Positions 12,180 to 23,600 of a DNA stretch of 64,000 nucleotides are shown one piece after another. The stretch covers positions 33,748,866 to 33,812,865 of the forward strand of contig CAIIXF020000001.1 of the NCBI GenBank assembly GCA_903813345.2, in the 5' to 3' direction. The translations under genes and the position numbers were made by a program. Each line of letters begins with the position of its first letter. Position 1 is the stretch's first letter. The notes beneath the pieces are model-generated. The model made no database searches, was not told the DNA's origin, and worked only from the letters and a program-made list of their open reading frames with translations. The DNA comes from Owenia fusiformis (Eukaryota > Annelida > Polychaeta > Sabellida > Oweniidae).

Positions 12180-13270
12180 ACATCCTTTTAATGAAGGACC
12201 CACGGTCCTGTGCTCACACAGTTTCTTGGAACCTTCAGAAGAATGTATATCCTGACTTTCAAACAAAAATATTGATTTGGATTTGTAGTCTCGAACTTTG
12301 AGAAACTTAGATAGCACAGTTGTGTGACCTAGTTTGATGACCCTTGACCTTGAAAATTTTACTTATTCAGAGCTCAGTAAGGTCTCTTGTGATTAAGCTG
12401 ACCAAAATTTACATCCAAAAATCAATTTGAAAAATCAACTTTTTTGACCTTTCGAAGGTCAATGAAGGTCAACTGAATGTCAAATCCTAAAACTAATGTC
12501 AGATTTGAACTCCTGGCAACTTGTAGATGATTTTCAAAAAAAAATTGGTCAAACTGAAGACGTCAAATATCTCAAAAACGATAAAAATTTGATGCTGACA
12601 TATATTGAGCAATATGTAGGGAATGCTTAAATCTAGTAATGATGTAATTCATTGCAAGAAATGATCAAGTATAAGGCAAACTTTGAGAAACTTGTCAATC
12701 ACAAAACCTGCCATTGACTTTATGCATGAGAAAGTTTCCTGAAAATGTCAAAGTCCTACTTTTTGTCAAATTTTATAGAGTAAACACCAAAAACTGTAAT
12801 TCCAAGAGCTTTGAAATCTTCAGAGGACATAAGTTGCATATACAGCAACTACTAAAAGTTATTTGAAAGTTCTACTTGAACAAAATGTGTAGAATTTACA
12901 GAAAATTTGACTTTTTGACATCAAAATCCGCAATTTCTCGGAAACCGGGCGAACTTGGGAAATGGCGATGATAGGTCAAATAGGCATTATGGATATGTAT
13001 AAAATGAATGTGGATATGACTCAATCCGAATAGCAGTTTTAATTTGTGCGGCCAATGTTGAGGGATGGACGGACCAACGGGCGGACTGACGGACCAACGG
13101 ACATCTTGTAATATATAGATACACTGTCCCACATGTTTTGTTAAAGAGCAACTGAAGCATACAATCTTTCCACAAAGATAACGAATGGACGGACGGACCA
13201 ACGGACGGACGCCTGGTCGATCCCATAGGCTCACTGTGTGAGCCAAAAATACAATAGGCATATTTGGAGT
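12180..13270 (-). mobile_element. Palindrome-headed minisatellite element, GGCTCAC family
   Basis: Read on the minus strand it starts near 13268 with a GGCTCAC...GTGAGCC palindrome (+ strand 13229-13245). GTCCGTCCGTTGGTCCGTCCG-like sequence follows (13059-13211), then a body with repeated TTGACCTT/AAGGTCAA phrases (12340-12480) and TTCTCGGAAACCGGGCGAAC. The architecture (palindrome, CCGTCCG array, repeat body) matches H1 and the GTCCCC family. Neither boundary is precise. Confidence 0.45.
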
Positions 13271-14078
13271 ACATTTCGGTAGCCAAAGTAATATTGGCCT
13301 ATTTACTTTGGTTTTACTATTTTTTATTTAACAGTGAATAACTTAGTAGCTTGTGAGACAACTATAGTTCTTACCATGCATAAAACGAGCCCTAGAATGA
13401 AGAAAATGCAAATACATGTATCTGGCTCTTCTGGATGACATGACTGTAGCGATACGAGAAAACCAACTGATAACCATACACTTCCTAAAGGTGCCAAAGC
13501 ATTTAATCATAGTCCTGCTATTTCTTCACAATCTGCAAGTGAACTCCTACTTTTCATAATCTAAATAAAATGTGATTGTGACTGAGCAATTATAACAGAC
13601 ATGATAACTTTTCATAATTTTGTAATGTTGCTTCATTTTGCTCAAATAATTCAGGATGAGCTTATTTGAGCTTCATTTTGTTCAACTGTACATAGGATTA
13701 GAATTGTTGAATGAACTGAAGCCCCCATTGCATAGTTTTGATAAGATGACAACTATAGAAGATTACCTCGCACCCAAGGATATGTATAATTTTCATTTTA
13801 AATAAATATGTTTCATTTTTAACAGACACACATACATGCTCTTACAACTTGTAGGTTACAAGCAACAATTATTCGTGAACACAATCATTCAACTATCTGT
13901 ATAACCAGAGATGCTTCAGGACTTTCTTCCCTCTTTTGTTTTCTTGGTCTTTAATACTGTAGTATTGTCATTGTGAAGGTGATCAGACAGTACATTTTCC
14001 TGGATGAGAATAAGTCCCTTGCATTTGTACAGTAGACACATTATATAATATAGCACCATCATGGAAAAACATTGTACA
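13271..14078. other. No recognised feature
   Basis: Apparently single-copy AT-rich sequence preceding the tandem duplication. Small open frames near 13916 and 14061 overlap on opposite strands and have no motif that I trust. Confidence 0.35.
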
Positions 14079-14339
14079 GCTGACAGCTGTACAGGCAGTC
14101 CCACTGCAAATTGGTGCTCCATTGTAATTTGTAAACCAAAAGGTGGTTTCCTCAGCTTCACTAAACTACATCATAAAGATTCCCTGTGCTGGAGCGTCTT
14201 CCAGGAAGTAAATCAAAGTAAATTGTTCTGTCCTCCATGTTTGTTCAAACTTGAAACCTGAAAGTGCAAATCCAAAAATTCATGAGCTATTATTTGGTGC
14301 ATTTTGGAGTTTCAAAGGCAAAAATCAAATAGACAAATA

Positions 14340-14790
14340 AAAATAATATCATAACTGTGCCCGTGAAAAAACCAAATGGCTACATGTTCACTGTACCCAT
14401 AAGATGAGCGAACACAGCTATATATACACTTTACCAATAAATTGAGCAAACAGCTACGCTACATGTTTACTTTCACAATACTGTGCCCATGAAATGAGCA
14501 AACAGCTACTTGTGTACTGTGCCCATAAAATGAGCAAACAGCTACATGTGTACTGTGCCCATGAAATGAGCAAACAGCTTCATGTCACTGTGCCCATGAA
14601 ATGAGCAAACATCTAAGCATGTCACTGTGCCCATGAAATGAGCAAACAGCTACATGTGTACTGTGCCCATGAAATCAGTGAGCAAACAGCTAAACGAGCA
14701 ATGGACCAATGATATGAATAAATAGGTATATGCCTATTGTGCCTATGAAATGAGCAAATGATACACTGTACCAACAAAATAAGCAAGCAT
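14340..14790 (+). repeat. 36-bp minisatellite (unit 1 copy)
   Basis: Imperfect tandem copies of ACTGTGCCCATGAAATGAGC plus AAACAGCTACATGTGT, with period variants of about 34-38 bp. A second copy of the whole array lies at about 15585-16030 through the 1,241 bp duplication. Confidence 0.88.
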
Positions 14791-14900
14791 CTACTTACGT
14801 CGTAATGTCCCATGCAATATCCACAGGCTCTGCAGGTTCAGCAAATTGAAAGGATTTGTACGTGCTTGTTTTCTTGTGTGTTGCACTTGTACTTTATGTT

Positions 14901-15315
14901 GTAAATCTATCCCTCAATGTCAGCCATTGTGCTAGTCTTTCAATTTCAAAATCCGAAGGTCGAGTAAACTTTGTCATGATCACGAGAATATATCGACACT
15001 ACAGAAGTAGATCTAACAGTAAGGCGGGTAGCCTGGGGCGGGTAGTAAAGTCATATAGTCTACTTGCACTCGTATTGTACCATTTAACTGTGAACCATTA
15101 AATTCCATTTATCATAATATCACAGGAAACATAGCTGATCTGTGAAGCATAAAGTTTACTTCCTGTCCTCCTCCTCCATTCTATTGTGAGATGTTGTAAG
15201 CTTACGAATATTTTGGGGAATTTCCGCTGAATTTCAGTGAATTTTCTGACTTCTATCTGGAATATTATCTCCTTCGGTGCTTTTCAGCTTAAAATCCTAA
15301 AGCCTACAGACTCCT
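14901..15315 (+). repeat. 2.48 kb dispersed repeat, partial copy R2
   Basis: Matches the first ~415 bp of R1 and R3 and stops at the tandem-duplication junction. It therefore arose by duplication of the 5' part of R3 and was not a separate insertion. Confidence 0.88.
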
Positions 15316-15319
15316 GACA

Positions 15320-16560
15320 GCTGACAGCTGTACAGGCAGTCCCACTGCAAATTGGTGCTCCATTGTAATTTGTAAACCAAAAGGTGGTTTCCTCAGCTTC
15401 ACTAAACTACATCATAAAGATTCCCTGTGCTGGAGCGTCTTCCAGGAAGTAAATCAAAGTAAATTGTTCTGTCCTCCATGTTTGTTCAAACTTGAAACCT
15501 GAAAGTGCAAATCCAAAAATTCATGAGCTATTATTTGGTGCATTTTGGAGTTTCAAAGGCAAAAATCAAATAGACAAATAAAAATAATATCATAACTGTG
15601 CCCATGAAAAAACCAAATGGCTACATGTTCACTGTACCCATAAGATGAGCGAACACAGGTATATATACACTTTACCAATAAATTGAGCAAACAGCTACGC
15701 TACATGTTTACTTTCACAATACTGTGCCCATGAAATGAGCAAACAGCTACTTGTGTACTGTGCCCATAAAATGAGCAAACAGCTACATGTGTACTGTGCC
15801 CATGAAATGAGCAAACAGCTTCATGTCACTGTGCCCATGAAATGAGCAAACATCTAAGCATGTCACTGTGCCCATGAAATGAGCAAACAGCTACATGTGT
15901 ACTGTGCCCATGAAATCAGTGAGCAAACAGCTAAACGAGCAATGGACCAATGATATGAATAAATAGGTATAAGCCTATTGTGCCTATGAAATGAACAAAC
16001 GATACACTGTACCAACAAAATAAGCAAGCATCTACTTATGTCGTAATGTCCCATGCAATATCCACAGGCTCTGCAGGTTCAGCAAATTGAAAGGATTTGT
16101 ACGTGCTTGTTTTCTTGTGTGTTGCACTTGTACTTTATGTTGTAAATCTATCCCTCAATGTCAGCCATTGTGCTAGTCTTTCAATTTCAAAATCCGAAGG
16201 TCGAGTAAACTTTGTCATGATCACGAGAATATATCGACACTACAGTAGTAGATCTAACAGTAAGGCGGGTAGCCTGGGGCGGGTAGTAAAGTCATATAGT
16301 CTACTTGCACTCGTATTGTACCATTGAACTGTGAACCATTAAATTCCATTTATCATAATATCACAGGAAACATAGCTGATCTGTGAAGCATAAAGTTTAC
16401 TTCCTGTCCTCCTCCTCCATTCTATTGTGAGATGTTGTAAGCTTACGAATATTTTGGGGAATTTCCGCTGAATTTCAGTGAATTTTCTGACTTCTATCTG
16501 GAATATTATCTCCTTCAGTGCTTTTCAGCTTAAAATCCTAAAGCCTACAGGCTCCTGATA
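15320..16560 (+). repeat. 1,241 bp tandem duplication, unit 2
   Basis: Second unit, near-identical to 14079-15319. It continues at its 3' side directly into the rest of R3, so the original arrangement was the sequence at 14079-14900 followed by R3. Confidence 0.92.
15585..16030 (+). repeat. 36-bp minisatellite (unit 2 copy)
   Basis: Copy of the 14340-14790 array, with the same order of variant units and a few substitutions (for example AAGCCTATTGTG against ATGCCTATTGTG). Confidence 0.85.
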
Positions 16561-18599
16561 GTTAGTTACATTGTCTGACGACTAAATCCCATCTATGACA
16601 CCTTGTAAACTGACCTTCTGGATCAATGTATAATCCAAACATAAAACTACTTGATTTTGCAATGGGCGATATTCTAACTCCCAGATACCAGGATGTGTGT
16701 ACTGAACGAAACGTTAACTTGTATATCAGACATTGATCCCGGGGATTTCTCTCTGTTAAAAACTAAAAGAATTACTTCAGTATTTATAAAAAATATTTCT
16801 GGAATTTAAATAAATATTAATTAAAGCTTACCTAATATCATATGAAGTAAAAAATGCTTAGCCTAATTATAAGTATTTCAATTTTTACAATTTCAATTGA
16901 TTTATTGAGGCTATGATTGACTATAATTATACAATGAAACTCTTGATTGGTCAGAATAATTGTATGACATTAACCTTTGTCACATGAAAACAATTCTACA
17001 TGCGTTAAAGAGTCTCTATGCCATAGGATAGCACAATCAAGACTGCAAGAAGTCCCAAATCCCCCTCTCTCAGTGGGCTCTCAGTGTTAATTTTGCGATT
17101 GTGCTGGCCGATCTAATTATTTTCGAAGAAATTAATTCAATCTGAAGTTTGAATATTCCGGGAAAGTCCTCCTGTTATCTGATTGGTCGCTGAATTTGTT
17201 TATCATAAACCTGATTGGCTCCCTGGTTCAAGGTGCTTGTTGGCGCTTGTGTGACTCAATGGTGATTTCCCTCGATAACTGAGGAGATTGGTTGTTCTGT
17301 TTTCAATATTTCGGCAATAATATACCCAAAGTTATTCTCAAGATATATCCATGGTATGTGAGATATTTTATGAGCAATAACAATAGGACATCATTGATTG
17401 TCTGAGGGAGAAATTATGGCATAATGCATCTTATTTTCTGTATTAATTTACTTGTGTTAAGCATGGATAATGCTAATATGAGGGGACTGGGACTTACATT
17501 TTACTTGATTTAAGTTTATTTTCTGTTACAATTTACCTTTTATATACTTGCTATGAGCATGGCTATGAGCATGGTTTATACCTATTTTAAGACAGTTAGG
17601 ACTTGAATTTTACTTGCTTTAGGCTTATTTTCAGTATCAATTCGTCAGTGGTCAGGGTACTTTTGGGAGTTTAGGACAAACCTAGTACCTCCCAAAAGTA
17701 CCCTGACCACTGACGAAACACTGTGTTCCCTCGGGAAATATTGATATCATTGTTGTGATATTCCCCATATCAAATCCCTCCTTGTGGATAACTACTTTTT
17801 ATCCAATGGTTGCAAAGATATACATCGAATATCACGTGAAGATATATTTCATGATGTGGATCACGATATCATTATCATATATAACTTTAGCAAAAAATCC
17901 CCAAACCATCAAAGTGATATTCGATAGTTTCAGAAGTGATATTCAGCCAGCTTTTGGTATCTGGGAGCTCTGACATCCCCCCTCAAATCTTTGAGGGGAC
18001 CAAATGGCAAAAAATATTCTGCGCTTGCAAGGATTTTTTTTTAAAGTAAGGCCAATTTTCTCTTAGAATAAGGCCAATAAAAGCGCTTTAATGCCCTTCA
18101 GCACTTTTAAGACCCTTCAACACTTTTTTTTAGCAAAAAGGTACATATGTCCACATATCTTTAAGGAGATATCAGAAGGGTTGGCTGTAATGGCTGAGCC
18201 CCTTCCCCAGGTTATGGGCCTGGATGTAACTTATTACTTCTTTGAGATCATCATCCATACATTTTTTGAATTGAATCTATTTTTCAGTAAAGTGTATTCT
18301 TTGCAAAATCTTCAATGACAAAGTCATTTTTACAGAATTTTCAATGTTGTTATTTCTTTACAGAATCTGTTGAGAATTTATTTATTGATTCTTTACAGAT
18401 CAACACACACACAGTTTCTGCATTGAATCTGTATTTTTTCTGTAATGAGATTTCTTTGCAGAATCATTAAAGAAAGAAAAACTGTACAGATTCTTCAAAT
18501 GTATCAAATCTGCAAAGTTTCTTTAATGAATTTCCGTAAAGATTTTTTAAAGATAGCCATTCTTTACAGAAAATGTAATGGAAAAAATTGCCTGTGTAT
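16142..18599 (+). repeat. 2.48 kb dispersed repeat, copy R3
   Basis: Full-length counterpart of R1, slightly shorter through small deletions (18 bp near 17045 and a few bases near 17430). The 3' end is followed by ATACTGCAGGTGAAAAC, leading into the inverted tandem block. Confidence 0.85.
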
Positions 18600-20524
18600 A
18601 CTGCAGGTGAAAACATGATACAGAAAGCCTTGATTTAATTGGTTGCGAGAATCGACTCTAAATGTAAAACGATGCTGGATTACCAATATAGTTAGTGCGT
18701 CGAGTACTAATATATGAATCCTGGATTGATTGAGTAAGTTTATTACGTGAGATTGGTGACTGATACTTCTGCTAAGTTGATATATTCGATACACAGTACT
18801 GTTGATTCAGTAATCACTATAATAATTTATAACGTTTTACTTGTTCGTTCAATCGATGCAATTGACAATTGCGCACTTCCGTATCACGTTCTCATTGGTT
18901 AGTGTGTATGCCATATACCGCAGGTGAATCTGTCATACACCGCAAGTGAATATGCCATATTCGTTGCGGAATATGACATATTTTTGTATCGTGTTTACCG
19001 CGTAACACGTTGATGACCAGTGATGGCAATAAAGCGTCCACTGTTGTGATTGATTAGATGTGATAAGTTTTATGAAATGTTTCCATGCTTATTTCTCCCA
19101 AAATGATGAACATATTATGTGCTTAATGTCAAAGGTTACATGAGATTTTTACGAAAATGTGTACTCTTTTAACAAATGATTTCTGTTACCATAGCAACCA
19201 AATTACCAACATTGAGGCACTTGTTATACTGGTAGGACATGTAAACGGATGATTACCCGTAAATATCAAGATGATTGATTGATTGAATATTCTAGGAATT
19301 ATACATGGCTTTCATAGTACCCCCTTAATGTGCACTTTTTAACAAATTATTTCTGTTACCAGAGCAACCAATTGACCAACATTGATGGCACTTGTCATAC
19401 TGGTAGGACATGATAAGCAGATAATTACCTGTAAATATCAAGATGATTGATTAAATATTCTGGGAATTATACATAGTACCCCCTTGATGTGCAATTTTTA
19501 AGAAATGATTTCTGTTACCATAGCAACCAATTGACCAACATTGATGGCACTTGTCATACTGGTAAGACATGATAAGCAGATGATTACCCATAAATATCAA
19601 GATGATTAATTGAATATTCCAGGAATTATACATAGTATCTCCTTAATGTGTATTTTTTAATAAATTATTTCTGTTACCATAGCTACCACGTGTTAAACAT
19701 TAATGAAACTTGTCATAGTGGTAGTGCATTATAAGTAGATGATTACCTGTAAATATCAAGATGAATGGCTGTATATTCTAGGAATTATAGATGGCTTTCA
19801 TTGTACCCCCCTTAAAATCATACCAATGGGGTATAAATCTGTTTACCATAGTAACCAGTTATCCAACACTGATGAAATTTTCCATGATAGTCAAACATAA
19901 TGATGTGAATAATATCTGTTAATTTCAGGACAAATGGTTACTTATTTTCTTCAAAAAGTTGAACACAAATAAAGAATTCTTTGGAAAAGTGCCACATCCC
20001 CTTTCTAAATTTACTTGCATTGCCATATAATCATCAGCAATAGATTCCACTGTGTGGATAAGATAAAACAGCAGTTGATTTAATATTATCAAATATACTT
20101 TGAATAAGTTTTCTAAAATGGTTTCATGGTGATTCCTTCCAATTTCATGAAAATAATATGTGTTTTGTCTCATGGGGTATCTTAAATTTTGACGAAAATG
20201 TGTACTTTTTAACATATGATCTCCATTTCCATAGCAACCAGTTGATCAACTTTAATGAAACTTGTCAGAATGGTAGGACATAATAAGTACATGATTACCT
20301 GGAAAAATCAAGATGATAGGCTCTATATTCTAGGAATGATATATGGCTTTCCAAGTACCCCCCTTAAAATTACACCAGGGGGGTATAGATCTGAATATTT
20401 CCAAAACGTTGAAAAACTAGACACCAATGATTTCAGAATCAATGTATAATAATAAACCACAAATAACCTATATGAAGAGAAATTTGCTACTTTTCAAAAC
20501 CACTTTTACACCACGCTCATCCAG
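18600..20524. repeat. Right arm of the large inverted pair; ~190 bp tandem units
   Basis: Reverse complement of about 7167-9190. From about 19090 units carry CCATAGCAACCAATTG, AGTACCCCCTTAATG, ATCAAGATGATTGATTG and GGTAGGACATGATAAG at ~180 bp period. Inner part (18895-19010) holds GGAATATG palindromes, and 18600-18890 has no recognised feature. Divergence from the left arm looks like about 10% where I compared it. Confidence 0.72.
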
Positions 20525-20639
20525 TAAAAGCTTTATTCGTAAAAAATGCAGGCCACCCACTAATAATCAAATTAATCGACAGATAAGCCTATTACTTCAT
20601 CAAAATTAGCACGATATACATGATAACATATGTGGGTTA

Positions 20640-21178
20640 CTAAAATTATACATTTAGGGAAAAATTTATCAAGATTTGAAGGACAAAATAGATACGGAAA
20701 CAACTACGCACAGAAAGTCTTAGTTTACGTACTTTCGGTATTGCTGTCGGTTAGACAAACGTATTGAGTACACTTTTTCTCCAACGATACGTTACGGAGT
20801 TTGATACGGGTAGCTAAAACGTTGTGAGAAACATGTACGCTGTAATTATTGCGATACCATTCCATACAGTGTAAAGTGAATTGAGCATTCCATTTGAAAA
20901 ACTCGAATTATGTCAAACAATAAACAAATTCATTCACCAAATTTAAGTCAAATTATACACAACACACTGTGCTTGTTCATATAGTGATACCTTTAGAACT
21001 AAAATCAATGTAATCGAAGGATAAAATGGGATACGAAAATGACCAACGTAGAAAAGCCTCAATTTTCGTATTTTCCGTATTGCTTCACGTATAAATTGAA
21101 CTGACTACGCATAAATCTGGTAAATACGTTACGGCTACGGATCCGTTGAGCTAAAAATCGTTTTGCGAAACCTCTCTA
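20640..21178. repeat. Transposon-end-like sequence matching ~4024
   Basis: Two related segments (about 20690-20845 and 21000-21178) are rich in TACGT/GTATTTTCCGTATTG and end GAGCTAAAAATCGTTTTGCG then AAACCTCTC. The reverse complement of this end matches GGGAGGTTTTGCACAACG at 4024. A TA could flank both outer ends. This is either the two ends of a ~17 kb composite or unrelated ends of the same family. Confidence 0.45.
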
Positions 21179-21429
21179 ATATGTGTGAAAACCACAAATT
21201 AAAAGAGCTTAAATAAGTAGCAATTGACGGAATAATTTTTTTTGGATTAAACTATTTGGACGTGTCCAAAAATATCCCTTCTCCATCGTTAATTCCACTT
21301 TCTACATTTACAGTCATTTATGGAAATTTTAAGATAAAGATAGTTAAAATATAAACAGTAGTGAATATTATTCCACGTTGTTGAATGGATTAAAGTCTGT
21401 TTGAACTTAATGAAATAATTCATCTGATT

Positions 21430-22309
21430 TTTCCGTCCGTCCGCACGTACGTCCATCCGTTCATCTGTCCGGGCAATAACTCAAATGCCGTTGGCCCGAT
21501 TTTGTTCATATTTTGTACACATATACCTTATGGGGGTAGAAGTTCTGCTCCACTCATGTAAAAATGGCGGCCATTTTAGTGCTGATTTTACAGTAATTTA
21601 GGTACAATATGTAAAACTGTAATAGCATAGTTTTAAATGTAAAAAAATTATATAGGACATTAATAAAGCTAGAAATGTACGTATTAAAGAAGCACATGGC
21701 AGCCATCTTGAAAAATGCCGGCCTTTACTCGCTATTTTACGATTTTTGCTTTAACTCAAAAAGTAGGAGAGCGATTTTGTTCATATTTGGTATGTGAATA
21801 CTATAAGCATGGCACACTGTCTAATAACACTTTTGGTAGAAAACGGCCATTTTGAAAAATAGCCGTCATTTAAACGTATTTTACTTTAACTCGAAAAGTA
21901 GTGGAGCGATTTTGTTCATATTTGGTATATGAATACTATCAGCATGGCACACTGTCTGAGGACACTTTGGTAGAAGGTGGCCATTTTGAAAAATGGCCGC
22001 CTTTTTAACGTATTTTACTATAACTCGAAAAGTACTGTTTAAAGCGATTTTGTTAATATTTGGTATGTGAATACTATAAGCATGGCACACTGTCTAATGA
22101 CACTTTTGGTAGAAGGTGGCCATTTTGAAAAATAGCTGCCATTTTAATGTATTTTACTACAACACGAAAAGTAGTGGAACATTTGGTATGTGAAAACTAT
22201 AAGCATGGCACACTGTCTAATGACACTTTTGGTATATACTTTGTTTGTAAAAATGCCAGCCATGGCTGTTCGATGGGATTTGCTACGCTTTGGCGTTGCT
22301 GTTGTCTAG
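21430..22309 (+). mobile_element. Helitron-like element H2 (5'-truncated)
   Basis: It starts in the CCGTCCGTCCG region and lacks the TCCCACCGAACG head. The body has about four ~140 bp units with ACTCGAAAAGTAGTGGAGCG, TTTGTTCATATTTGGTATG, GCATGGCACACTGTCT and GGCCATTTTGAAAAAT. The 3' end reads TTCGATGGGATTTGCTACGC then TTTGGCGTTGCTGTTGTCTAG|T. ACGC/GCGT forms the terminal hairpin, 9 nt before CTAG. The family differs from H1 in the body but shares the 3' end. Confidence 0.7.
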
Positions 22310-22677
22310 TTAATTGGAAACATAACAGTATAATCTTTGGATTTACAAATTTGTATGGGATTTCATAAGTGTAAATGTTGCTTTTGAAGTATTTTTCTAT
22401 AGCCATTGTGTAGGAAAAAATGTATAATCTTTTAATTTGAAGTATGACCTGAATCGATTGCAAACTTTATATTTGCACATCTGATGTGATATACCATTTG
22501 TGTCATATTGTGAAATTATTTAATTTGCAATCGATTCAGGTCATAGTGTATTTTAGGTATTTTTGGGTTATATATATTTTACAAGTGGATCCAAGAGACC
22601 AAGTGGGCAAGTCCATTATTTTGCAGGGGTGGCAGGATATACATGTATCAATTTTCACATATTCACATTGTCCTATT
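22310..22677. other. No gene; contains a 22-bp hairpin
   Basis: AT-rich linker between Helitron H2 and the GGTAG repeats. The hairpin at 22443-22545 is annotated separately. Confidence 0.4.
22443..22545. repeat. Perfect 22-bp inverted repeat with 59-nt loop
   Basis: TATGACCTGAATCGATTGCA (plus AA) at 22443-22464 is exactly reverse-complementary to 22524-22545. It could be a small transposon remnant or an RNA hairpin; the long loop argues against a standard microRNA precursor. Confidence 0.7.
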
Positions 22678-23060
22678 CATACCTGCCAACCTAAGACCAA
22701 AAATTTGCGGTAGTTATTTTTTAATTGTGGTATTTTTGTGGTAGATTTTTTTAAAATGCAGTAGTTTTTGCAGTATTTTTTGACAAAAATGCGGTAGTTT
22801 ACGGTAGATTTTGAAAAAAATTCGGTAGTTTTTGCGGTAGATTTTTGAAAAAACTACTTTTTTGGAAGTTTTTGAAAATGTGGTTGTTTTATGGTAGATT
22901 TTGCAAAATGTGGTAGTTTTACGGTAGATTTTTGAAAAACAGTAGTTTTGCGGAAGAGTTTGTAAAATGCGGTAGTTTTACTGTAGATTAAAAAAATGCA
23001 GTAGTTTTTGCGGGACATTTTGAATAAATACGGTAGTTTTTGCGGTAGTTTTTGTCACAC
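22678..23060 (+). repeat. GCGGTAGTTTT/GCGGTAGATTTT degenerate tandem repeats with CATACCTGCCA terminus
   Basis: The sequence opens CATACCTGCCAACCTAAGAC. It continues with about a dozen short units of the form GGTAGTTTTTGCGGTAGATT. A counterpart with the opposite terminus (TGGCAGGTATG) is at 31055-31341, so the two may be the ends of one transposon spanning 22678-31341. I see no convincing target duplication. Confidence 0.65.
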
Positions 23061-23600
23061 TTCAATGAATAAATAATAAAATATGTTTTTCTAACACAGC
23101 ATTCTGTTTATGAACTCTTTCATAAACAGACTAACAATTTGAACATTTCAGTGATTTTATAGCTACATTAGAACATGTCGTAGTTGAACACTGTGTATTT
23201 GCATCACGATACTCCCCAGTGTGTTGACTGATTACACGCCAGCTTACTTAGTTTCTTACTAAGCACACAATAACCACTGTCACAGACCTGCCGAGACCCT
23301 ATTTATTTTCGGGTTGGTAATGGAATATTACAAGGGCAATGCGGGAAGACTTCAATTTTTCAGAATTTCCAAATAATAATGTTTGACTTATACTTTAAGT
23401 ATAAGTCGGGTTTATGATTGACAACAGTATCCACACCTCAAGGCATATATCATGTGCAACGAACCGGTTGGCTAATTCTTATGTTATTGTAACACGTAAC
23501 CATTGCTTGATTCATTTTAAGGTGCGCTTTGCGATAGCAACATCCCAAAGTCACCTTGTTAAACAAGTTATTACTTTATTTGAGAAACATACTTACAAAC

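Larger units (their letters stand above)
14079..15319 (+). repeat. 1,241 bp tandem duplication, unit 1
   Basis: Sequence from CTGACAGCTGTACAGGCAG onward repeats exactly 1,241 bp later (for example GTAAATCTATCCC at 14901 and 16142). The units are near-identical with scattered substitutions. The junction (about 15315-15325) reads CTCCTGACAGCTGACAGCTG, so a short CTGACAG/CAGCTGACAG homology probably mediated it. Each unit holds a 36-bp minisatellite and the start of the 2.48 kb repeat. Confidence 0.92.

Noticed and set aside
14061-14261. Cysteine-containing 66-codon frame resembling a THAP-type zinc finger start
   Set aside because: Spacing of Cys/His does not fit, the AVPTIF-type end is missing, and an overlapping antisense frame is equally long. 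Too weak to call.
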